Positions 55,510-64,000 of a stretch of DNA of 64,000 nucleotides are shown here, piece by piece. The position numbers and the translations under genes were made by a program. Positions within the stretch are counted from its first letter, which is position 1. Each line of letters begins with the position of its first letter. Under the pieces are notes generated by a model, which saw only the letters and a list, made by a program, of their open reading frames with translations, was not told where the DNA came from and searched no databases. The stretch comes from Schistocephalus solidus. Its lineage: Eukaryota; Platyhelminthes; Cestoda; Diphyllobothriidea; Diphyllobothriidae. The DNA lies in NCBI GenBank assembly GCA_017591395.1, contig WEDG01000280.1, positions 124,001 to 188,000 of the forward strand, given 5' to 3'.

Positions 55510-56170
55510 TAGGATGCAAATGTGTGATCATGCCCTTTCTGTCTATGTTTTTCTTAAAACACTTCAATATGTCTTTTCTTCCAACTTATTTTGAATGAAT
55601 AAAAGGATCCTTTGCATGAAACGTCTTATTGCCCATTGACGTGGCACTTCATAGTACTTCTACCTATCTTCCTTTAAAGGCTGCAAAATGTTCAACTGCA
55701 AATACCAAAAAGGGTACGTTTTCATTCAGTATGAAATCTATTAAATTTAGTATTTAAGACAGCATCATTTTTGAAAAAGCTGCATACATGACATACTATC
55801 ATAGAATAAAGTTTCGGAAACTTAGAATGGCTAAAACGTCTTCAGTGTCGCTGTTTGTCCCTCAGCGTGCATCATAAGGTATGGACACATGGACCAGGAC
55901 ATTCGGTTTAGTTGTTTAATGCTGATAGTATACTTGCGAGGTCTTTACCACAGTCCGTCCTTATTCGCGTGAATTAAGTGGTAAGTCATTGTCAAGTAGA
56001 CAGAAGGTACAATTGGCTGCTATGCCTGGGAAAGCTAGCCTCTCCATCTACAGGTGTCACATGCCTTGCTCGCACACGATGGCTAATATTTCACGGAAAC
56101 CATAAAGGACTGGCCAAGGCCCTTACTAAGTAGGAGTGTCGTATGGGCTACAGAACGGTTAATTTATTTT
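55510..56170 (+). repeat. Family B long repeat, copy 2 (head and 3' end missing)
   Basis: Matches copy 1 from GATCATGCCCTTTCTGTCTA to GAGTGTCGTATGGGCTACAG. It includes ACTTATTTTGAATG, GGCACTTCATAGTACTTCTA, AGAATGGCTAAAACG, TGCTGATAGTATACTTGCGA and GGTGTCACATGCCTTGCTCG. It has one copy of the 114-bp monomer that is amplified in copy 3. It ends near 56,165, and a family A copy begins 130 bp later. Confidence 0.7.
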
Positions 56171-56299
56171 AAACGCTTCACGTCCCTTAAATCCACTTAA
56201 CATATAAACCAGATCAAATTTACACAAAACTAATCACTCAAATTTCGATAAATCATTGCATTACTTAGGTCATCTATTATGCATTTTCAATCGTACTGT

Positions 56300-56480
56300 T
56301 CAACTTTTTCCACTATGTCCCCTACACTAGCACTTCAGTTAGTTTTAAGTACAATTAGACTTGCACTGCATCTACCGCACTGCTTCTTCCCTCACCTGCC
56401 CCTGATTGGTGTCAAGATGGAGTCCAGAAGACTGGAAGCGGCATCAGGTGCAGGCGTCTGGCAAGGCAAAACACGCGCCT
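56300..56480 (+). repeat. Family A dispersed repeat, copy 4
   Basis: AGACTTGCACTGCATCTACC, GCACTGCTTCTTCCCTCACC, TGGTGTCAAGATGGAGTCCA, GAAGACTGGAAGCGGCATCA and GCAAAACACGCGCC follow the family A order. The 5' part (TCCGACG block) and the end (GGGGGCAC block) are missing. Confidence 0.55.
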
Positions 56481-56489
56481 AAGCGTACC

Positions 56490-58840
56490 ACTACGCTCCT
56501 TTACCCACAAAAAAACAACTTGGGCAAAATTTAAACGGCAAAAGAAAAAGAGGAGGTGCTATAGATCCCAGGACTCAGAGCTTGACTCTGTGAGCTTTGA
56601 GGTGCTGCATAACCAAAAATATTTTATGCACGCTTTTTTAAGAACAGCATTCGGTATCTTACTGCAATATTATTATCCATGGTTGTCATCTCAGGTGCAT
56701 CAATCTTTAGGCTCCAAAATTTCTAAATGTTTATAGTAGATAACTCGTGTTTGTGTCTTTTCCAAAATACTCAAAAATAGATAGGTGAAAACGTAAGGAA
56801 GCTTTTAATAAAGTCAGTGAGATCGAAGTTTCCTTCAAACGTAGGTTAACACACTGTTTTATTAAAGATCAGAAAACCTTAATCGACATGATTAGTAAGT
56901 CTATCTTTTCTCAATGGCTGCTCCTCAAAGCCCAATATGAAGGCTGCATTTCATGTTGCAAAACTGAGTTAGCAAAATAGGAACAAACACATTGGGGATA
57001 TAAATATTTCGCATTGTATTCTCTATTGTAGATGACTAACTATATCCCATAGAGTTTTCATGGCAACATGGCAGTCTTATCTTCGTTCACAAAATTTGAT
57101 ATATCATTTATCCATTCTCTGTGGAATCTTTAAAGATTTATTACTGTTTGCAGGATATTGATTAATAATTAAATTGCCGTTTCGCAAACAACTCGTTAAT
57201 AGGAAATATATTTCGAGTAATATTTAATTAAATTAAAATCACCATATCGTAACTTTTAGAATGATTTAATTCGTCAGAGTTGGTTTTTAAACTTTTTGAC
57301 ATTGGCTGCCGTTCGTAAGGTTATTGGCATTGCCTATAAGGAATAACACGAACCTGTTCAGCGCTTAAAAAACGCTTCAATACTGCCAGCAGCAACGTTT
57401 AAGTCAAACTGTACATTTCAATATCTAATTGAGTTTTATACTAATGCATTAAGACTCGAAAAACGTTAAATTAAAGCATACATTACTCTCTTTAATGCAT
57501 TGAAAAATGATCCTACATGGATAATAGAAAGGCGTATCCATTAGCGTGGTTGCATTTGGTCGGGCTAAGCATACCTGATGGACAAACGAGGGCACAAAGA
57601 GATTCTCGTCAACATTTTTGGTAGGAAGAAAACTTCGATGAAAAAAGATTTTTCACCAAGCACAAACTTGACGAACATTTATCAGAGCTCTAGAGCTGAA
57701 ACAAATTAATTCAAATATTAATTATTGCTTTAAAACCTGTGGTTTGGTATGATTCAATAATCACGGCTAACAAGCGAGAAATGTATTTTTTTCGCTCTCT
57801 CGTCTATTTTGGTAAACTTTTGTGCTTACTGTCCGATCATTTGCCTAAATGCGGGCTCGGGAGTGACCGCAGGGCAGAATGAGACGACTGAGTTCCGTAG
57901 TTGATCGGTGAGCGCTGAGCAACTAATGTTGTCAATTGTGTGTGGATGACACGTTCAAGTGCCTAGGCGCAGTCAGATTTTCAATTTTACTTACGAACTA
58001 CGGGAAAGTTTAACGCAAAAAGCGTTTTATTCAAATAAGAATTTGTTTTTTGGTCTATTTATTGTTGTATCTCAAAATTGATCTATCCTCATTTCCATAT
58101 CACATAACTTCATATCAACTGACCTCAACAGTACAGGAAAATGATTTTATTTTGTAAGTACGATAACGAAAATAGCATGGTTATTTGTCAGGTAAAAGTG
58201 GAAACATTTACATCACGTAATAACTGACACCTTTGCCATTTTTGGTAACCACCATCTTATATTTCACCGATATTTAATTATTAACGGTTTAATAATGCAC
58301 TGGAGGCAAGGGAATAGTAAACAAGGTGTAAAATATTGCAGATGCACACACGCCTTCAATAAAATATCTCACATTAACAAAAATACCAACAGTAATTTAA
58401 ACAACTATAATCCAATCCAAACCGAAATGGCTGATGGCCTAACAAGGTCCGTGTGCTGTTTGTTTTAGATAAAATATAATCCGTTCTGCAGAACTGTAAT
58501 TTAATCAAATACAAAATGTTCTAGAACGACTTATGCAATGACTTCGCTTCAAAAATTTCATACTTCGTTAAGACTTCTGCAATTCTTATCATTTTTGCTC
58601 AGAAGATGTGTTGTTTGAAGTTTTTCTTTGTCCCTAAAAGAGTCCTATTGATAAGGAGACAAAAGAAAATGTTAAGAACGATCTTAGAAAAGAATTAATA
58701 ACCTTTAAAGAGATTCGGGAATACTCAAAGAAACAAGTACTGTAACTGTGGCTTCACCGAGCAGGCATGACAATTCCTCGAAGTTTGGCACTCCAGCGCA
58801 AACAGCATTTACTGCCATGTCGATCTGAATGCACATTATG
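56490..58840. other. A+T-rich non-coding stretch
   Basis: Nothing recognised. A moderately GC-richer patch at 57,850-57,970 has no motif I can name. Confidence 0.45.
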
Positions 58841-58849
58841 GAGGTCCAC

Positions 58850-59125
58850 ATGCGTGGCTCAATGACTCGCGTCGACCTTCAACCGACAATAGCTTATCCA
58901 TGGTTGGCCTAGTGGAAATCCACGGATCTGGTATCCTTCCGCCCCCACCGACGCGTGAACCACAATCGGGACTTTAAAATCTCCCCTTACGTTTCTCGAC
59001 CCCTCTCCCACAGAGGTCTGCCCCCCACCAAGCTCTCTAGTGTGATAATACCAGCTCCCACTTTTCATTTCGTCTGACGACGGGCGAGTGTAACCTGCTT
59101 AAAATTCACGAGTACAACTCGATTT
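58850..59125 (+). mobile_element. Penelope-like element 3' end (PLE-g), tail with ribozyme
   Basis: The GC-rich segment 58,850-59,070 reads, in one frame, VNHNRDFKISPYVSRPLSHR, GLPPTKLSSVIIPAPTFHF, stop. It is directly followed by a hammerhead motif and ACGAGTACAACTCG. By position this looks like the C-terminal tail and 3' end of another PLE subfamily. The coding similarity alone is too weak to prove it; the ribozyme is the main evidence. TTCTTTC repeats follow at 59,138-59,155. Confidence 0.45.
59068..59113 (+). ncRNA. Hammerhead ribozyme candidate (PLE-g)
   Basis: Stem I 5' strand UUCGU (59,069-59,073), core CUGACGA (59,074-59,080), stem II GGGC/GCUU (two G-U pairs) with an 11-nt loop, AAAA in place of GAAA (59,101-59,104), UUC before the predicted cleavage site, stem I 3' strand ACGAG (59,108-59,112) pairing with UUCGU (one G-U). 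One core base is substituted, so activity is doubtful. Confidence 0.55.
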
Positions 59126-59239
59126 TCTCGACGAACCTTCTTTCTTCTTTCTTCTTCAAAAAAATGCATGACACATACTGATGTAGTTGGGATCGCACTC
59201 AATCCCATACTGTCCGCCCGCCCGCCAGCTAGCCACTGG

Positions 59240-59670
59240 TGATAAACAAACGTTTTTTTGTAAAGGCACATGCCACGTTTGTTGCTAAAGGTGCAACAGG
59301 CAATAAGATCTTTGGAACAAAAAATCTACGAGCCAATGATTTTGATCACGGAAATCGCATTTTGCTGCATACCTTACTCGGTTGGCCAAATGCAGTACCC
59401 ATTTGCGGTCTAATTACTATTAACTGTTTTATATGGTCACTATCATAGTTGCAAGAACACTAGAATTGTAAGTGCTTACGCCTAATTGGACAAAAGTATA
59501 TTCGTGCCTGATTACCTGGAAAGAACACCATCATTTTCTTAAAGGCATCTCATGGTAGTCTCGAAATATTCTATCATTTGACGGACTGTATATAAGTATA
59601 ATTAGGGCTGAACTATCGAGTTTTGTTTACTTTGGGTTGAGTCCCCGGGCTTTTTTCGATTGCAGATGAA
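59240..59670. other. Unassigned stretch
   Basis: No recognisable feature. The small frame at 59,239-59,448 has no motif. Confidence 0.4.
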
Positions 59671-59679
59671 TGTAATTAA

Positions 59680-61490
59680 AAGTACAAATGAATTTATATC
59701 TGCCTGCTTCGCATGCTACGTCTAATTGTCAATTTAGTGATGTCGCACTTCATAGTTTTTATCCCTCAACTTTCTTTTAAGTCTCTAAAATGTTAAACCA
59801 CCAATAAGAAGGAATCGGTGTGGTTATGCAGCGTGAAAATAATAAATTACAAATTTTAAAACACCATGATTATTAAAGAGCCTGGATATGTGGCGTACAA
59901 TCACAAAAGAATTTATCAGACACGCAGGATGGCTAAAAACGTTTTTGAGCACCGCTGTTCGACTATCAGCCTGCATCACAAGGTATAGAAGCATGGATTA
60001 GAATATGAGTTTCAATTGTTTAATGATTATATCGGACACGCAGGATGGCTAAAACTTATTGAGCACCGCTGTTCGACTATCAGCCTGCATCACAAGGTAT
60101 AGGGGCATGGATTAGAATATGAGTTTCAATTGTTTAATGATTATATCGGACACGCAGGATGGCTAAAACTTATTGAGCACCGCTGTTCGACTATCAGCCT
60201 GCATCACAAGGTATAGGGGCATGGATTAGGATGTGCGTTTCAATTGTTTTAATGATGATATCGGACACGCAGGATGGCTAAATCTTATTGAGCACCGCTG
60301 TTCGACTATCAGCCTGCATCACAAGGTATAGGGGCATGGATTAGGATGTGCGTTTCAATTGTTTAATGATGATATCGGACACGCAGGATGGCTAAATCTT
60401 ATTGAGCACCGCTGTTCGACTATCAGCCTGCATCACAAGGTATAGGGGCATGGATTAGGATGTGCGTTTCAATTGTTTAATGATGATATCGGACACGCAG
60501 GATGGCTAAATCTTATTGAGCACCGCTGTTTGACTATCAGCCTGCATCACAAGCTATAGTGGCATGGATTAGGATGTGCGTTTCACTTGTTTAATTATGA
60601 TAGTATACGTTTGAAGCATCTACCGCATTTCATCCTTCTTCCCGTTGATGCAGTGTTTAAAGCGCGTCAGGAAGACAGAAGGAACAATTGGACGCAATGG
60701 CTGTGAAAGCCATCCACTCCGTCTACACGTGTCACACGCCTTGCTTGCACACTATGGGCATTATTTCACGGAAATCATAAAGAATTGATCAAGGCCCGAA
60801 CTAAGTAGGAGTGTCGTATTGGCTACAGGACGGTAGAACTATTGTCACCTGACCCTTCATCCTTAGAGGAGGATCGATTTATCCCATCAATTGACAGCCT
60901 TCGAAAACACTGCTTATAGAGCTCTGTCAGAGATTTAAGTGCGTCAGATGGTTTACAGAGAAGAGTAATTGCGGAGTTTCATGAGGACGAGAACCGCATA
61001 ATTGAACAATACCATTTTTTTCTCTCAAGCAGCAGTTTACTGTCCTTGTCAGGCAACACAGGATTAATTGAATGAACATAAGTAAAAGCAGAATTAGAGT
61101 AATCTGTCTACGCGTTCCATACGCGTGTTGCCCATATTTTCAGGTAACGTTGGATTACCGGTTTATCTGTTTGCCCATTCCGGACAACATAGAATACGTT
61201 TAATTGCTCTCATTTTATTTCGCTTAGGCAATGATTTTACGGAACACCAATTAAAATGACAAGAACGGGAGGACAAAATTACGTTGGTGTGGCCACCCCA
61301 TACCGCTTTCTGGGTAACTTGTGTTTGCTTTGAGTTAAGAATAAAACGTAACAATTTGGAAAGGTAAGCGGCAGAATGCGAAGACGGCAAAAACATTTTG
61401 AGGATAACTGTCTTTCTTTAGTTATAGTATTCGCCCCTATAAGCTGGACTTCAAATGTGCCCATATCATGCGAAATGTCATACTTTTGAT
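59680..61490 (+). repeat. Family B long repeat, copy 3 (contains tandem array)
   Basis: Aligns with copy 1 from CTTCGCATGCTACGTCTAA through TTAGTGATGTCGCACTTCAT, GACACGCAGGATGGCTAAAA, GATAGTATACGTTTGAAGCA, CGTGTCACACGCCTTGCTTG, GGAGTGTCGTATTGGCTACA, GAGGATCGATTTATCCCATC, GGTTTATCTGTTTGCCCATT, and ends with CTTCAAATGTGCCCATATCA near 61,470. The tRNA-like head is missing. One internal segment is expanded to six tandem units. Confidence 0.72.
59915..60604 (+). repeat. 114-bp tandem array, six units, inside family B copy 3
   Basis: Units begin (at the GGACACGCAGG or AGACACGCAGG word) at 59,918, 60,034, 60,148, 60,263, 60,377 and 60,491; lengths 116, 114, 115, 114, 114 and about 114. Each contains ATGGCTAAA, TTGAGCACCGCTGTTCGACT, ATCAGCCTGCATCACAAGGT, GGGGCATGGATTAG and TTTCAATTGTTTAATGA. 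Units 2-3 share GAATATGAG, units 4-6 share ATGTGCG and AAATCTTATT, so amplification ran in at least two steps. Other family B copies have a single unit. Confidence 0.92.
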
Positions 61491-61494
61491 TTTT

Positions 61495-63490
61495 TGATTA
61501 GATATAACTTAGATTCTACTGCAGTTTACAAATTATGTTTTTTGACGTTTGTGTGTGAGTTGTCAACCGCGGTGGTTTCCTATGCATAGGGTTTTATTGA
61601 TAAAAAGGTGTTAATGCAAGCTGTTGAGGATCATAAATATAACACATTGGACAATATTGAAACTATTGAAATTATTGGAAATCTTCAGTGAATTCAGGTA
61701 TTTAAGTGCCTTAAAAAAGGTGCTACCATAAGGTTTAGATAACGATCTGATTAAAAAGCAGATAAATAAAGGAGGGAAAGGATCAGTATATCAAATTTGA
61801 AGAGGTTCAGTAATTTACAATTCGAAAATTTCTACATTCATGGAGAACAAATCAACGGGTCTCCGATTAAAATCTGACGCACAGTAGCATTTATCAACTT
61901 ATTTGGCAATATGATAAGTTTTAAATGCGAATACGGTACTCCCTGCGCGTTCGGTTAATTTATTGGAATATGTATCTTATTAGTTACTAGAGGTTATTAT
62001 TGCATGTAACTTGAAATGGGTTTTTTCGTTCGCTTATCCACTTGCTTTCTTTCTAACTGCTTCCTGTGTTTGGCTGTCACATTTTCTACAAGGAATTAGT
62101 TATGTCGGTCTGATGATAAGCGCAGAGCCTATTCGAAAGACCCTCAAATCAAATTAATACAACAATTTGCTTATTCAAACAAATTCAAAAAAGCAATAAA
62201 ATTGAAACAGATAGAAAATTGACTGGTGAAAAAAATATTTAAAATATATAAATATATAAAATGCACATAAAATATTTATTTAACAAACATAAAAATATTT
62301 CGTCTCTATTAGCCACCTCAGTCTGTTGTTGTCTCTAGTTGTCATTTGAAAAATGTTTATAATATGACGGTTAAGAGGATTTTAGGCTTCAACTTTCATT
62401 TTGCATTCATCTCAGCAGCTTCCGGAGGATAATTTGTTGTATTAAATGAAACTAATTTGATTTTCCGTTAGAAGGATCTGCTAACTGTTCAACTGCTATA
62501 GGAAAAATGATGAGGTATTTGAAAGCTCGTTTAAAGTTGCTACTTTGAGTTGGCTGACTTAATGGGTAGAACGTTGAACATTTACCGATCGCAAAGATTG
62601 GGCAAGACCGGCTGATGACGAGTAGTTAACGAGAAATGAGCATTTCGGTCTCCTTCGTCTTTGTCAGATATCGTTTTCATGGTGTTACTCTAAGGAGTCC
62701 TCGTCACATCTGCTCGAAAGATAACTTCGAAGAAGGAAGTTTCATATCCGCCCACGGCTTTGTGGGTTTTGCAAACCTCTCAATGAAATTTTTCAAAAAG
62801 CCCTGTCGCACGAAACAAATCGCGGATTCTTTTAAGGTTTTCGCCCATGATGTCCGCTGAACGAGTTTTTCTAGCCTTTATTAGCAAACATGAGACCACA
62901 TTGCGTTTTCATTGAATTTTAAAAAAGGCTTAGTTTGCATTTTGTCCAGGAAAAACCTCTTATTTGGACGATACTCTTAGCTTTCTTCCTTGTAAGGACC
63001 TCTGAGGAGGGAAGTGAACTAACATGAACCTGATTGACGAATGTGCCTAATTAGGAGCACAGAGGAGGGAAACTTTGTTGGTTTCTGTTTTGGTAACTGT
63101 ACAAATATCATAAATTAAGGCACCGAAATTTTTTTTTTGGAATGGGTTGCCTTTAAATATGACACCACTTTACCCATGAAGACATTGGCTAAAGGAGTGA
63201 CAAGTTTTAAGCCCATAACAGTACCTAAGTTCTCCATTTTCGATATGAAGGTGTTCGTAAATACCAAAAAACACAATTTCCAGTTCCATTCTTAAATGCA
63301 CAGTGCTCTCATTCAAAAGATAATCTCTAACTGTATGACCATTCTATCAGCTAATTCAAGAAAAAAAAGATAATTTAATAGGTGCCTTAATTGGCCGTCA
63401 GGCTGATGCAGCTTTATATTTAGCTGAATTTCTTTTATTTTTTTATATGAGCATTCTCGTTAATTGCGGTTTAAGTGAAAAGTACTTTTT
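61495..63490. other. A+T-rich non-coding stretch
   Basis: No gene recognised. A weakly tRNA-like stretch (GGCTGACTTAATGGGTAGAA, 62,551-62,570) lacks a convincing box B. The frame at 62,636-62,860 has no motif I know. Confidence 0.4.
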
Positions 63491-63499
63491 TGTTCGTTG

Positions 63500-63960
63500 C
63501 TGTAGGCTACATGGGTAGTTCGATTAAGCTCACGGCTCCCGGTGGTGCCTCCTAACTCGCTTAACTAGAGTCATCGCTGTACTAAAGCCTTCCACTTGCT
63601 GCCATGCGGTCGAATCCCACCGAGGCCACCGAAATAGTCATAAAAGTTTTCAAATCGTATTCAAATCGACGTAAGCAAGGAAATGGATTGCGTATAACCA
63701 GAGGTCTTACTATTTGAGTTTAAATTTTCCAACGAGTAACCGTGCGATTAATTACATTTAGGTGAAAACTGAGATATGTTTTATTATTTTACTTATTTGA
63801 ACATGTTTCCTCCTTTCTCACGTTCTTGATCCTAAGTTTGAAGACCGTATACAGTCAATGAAAATCATACCAAGTTAGTTGACATATCATCTTGCACTTT
63901 CGAGACCTGTTACTATTTAGGTTTTGTTCTACCAGGAAAGCTTTGCGAAACAGCCTGCAA
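63500..63960 (+). repeat. Family B long repeat, copy 4 (5' part, runs toward window end)
   Basis: Best preserved head: CGGTGGTGCCTC and GAGGCCACCG pair around a tRNA-like segment with box B GGTCGAATCCC. The early body follows (GGATTGCGTATAACCAGAGG, TTTAAATTTTCCAACGAG, TTCTTGATCCTAAGTTTGAA, ATACCAAGTTAGTTGACATA), matching copy 1 at 44,340-44,570. It has a ~60-bp insert (63,762-63,815) relative to copy 1. The rest may continue beyond the window. Confidence 0.7.
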
Positions 63961-64000
63961 CATGCGTATCATCAAATTTTTAATAAGGATGCCATTTTAC

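Noticed and set aside
58859..59271. Two overlapping minus-strand frames
   Set aside because: Antisense to the PLE-g tail and ribozyme motif; no motif of their own.
62540..62610. Weak tRNA-like sequence (GGCTGACTTAATGGGTAGAA ...)
   Set aside because: Box A-like start only; no acceptable T arm or acceptor pairing.
1..64000. CRISPR arrays, bacterial operons, rRNA or intact tRNA genes
   Set aside because: None seen; the tandem repeats present (14-bp x3, 114-bp x6, 247-bp x2) have no spacer structure and the gene style is eukaryotic.

Overview
This looks like nuclear DNA from a parasitic flatworm, most likely a large-genome tapeworm (diphyllobothriid-like). That assignment is an inference. It rests on A+T-rich sequence with no compact operons, on Penelope-like elements (PLEs) with GIY-YIG endonuclease tails and hammerhead ribozymes, on decayed CR1/jockey-type LINEs, on tRNA-derived SINEs, and on one locus built like a flatworm micro-exon gene. 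There are no bacterial operons, CRISPR arrays, rRNA genes or intact tRNA genes.

Layout. 1-4.9 kb: A+T-rich DNA with two copies of a short dispersed repeat (family A). 5.0-10.2 kb: one badly decayed CR1-like LINE (ORF1, endonuclease, reverse transcriptase, C-terminus) with an internal ~1.5-kb direct duplication of its RT half. 10.2-12.1 kb: a minus-strand PLE RT fragment running into a ~560-bp inverted repeat, each arm of which carries a hammerhead-like motif. 13.7-15.5 kb: a nearly full-length decayed minus-strand PLE ending in a good hammerhead candidate. 16.1 kb: a tRNA-Arg(TCT)-like SINE. 17.2-18.6 kb: two plus-strand PLE 3' ends. 19.7 kb: family A. 21.2-22.2 kb: a second LINE type on the minus strand. 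26-33 kb: mostly non-coding, with several exon-like islands of unknown identity and a LINE 3' fragment. 34.4 kb: a TATA-box-preceded small ORF with a hydrophobic N-terminus. 35.4 kb: PLE RT N-terminal part. 40.3 kb: unidentified 95-aa ORF. 42.4 kb: 247-bp tandem duplication. 44.2-46 kb, 55.5-56.2 kb, 59.7-61.5 kb and 63.5-64 kb: four copies of an unclassified long repeat (family B) with a tRNA-like head. One copy contains a six-unit 114-bp tandem array. 49.5-50.0 kb: a third PLE type. 50.7-52.4 kb: the micro-exon gene, minus strand.

The most valuable locus is the five-exon gene at 52,347-50,820 (minus). A signal-peptide exon is followed by internal exons of 60, 27 and 27 bp, all in phase 1 and all bounded by GT-AG sites. 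A short terminal exon, an upstream TATA box and a downstream AATAAA complete the model. It predicts a 63-residue secreted acidic peptide. This is the architecture of flatworm micro-exon genes (MEGs).

Nearly everything else recognisable is retroelement debris. The elements cannot be active as they stand, because reading frames are broken and several catalytic aspartates are lost. The non-coding parts (ribozymes, inverted repeat, tandem array, tRNA-like heads) keep recognisable structure.
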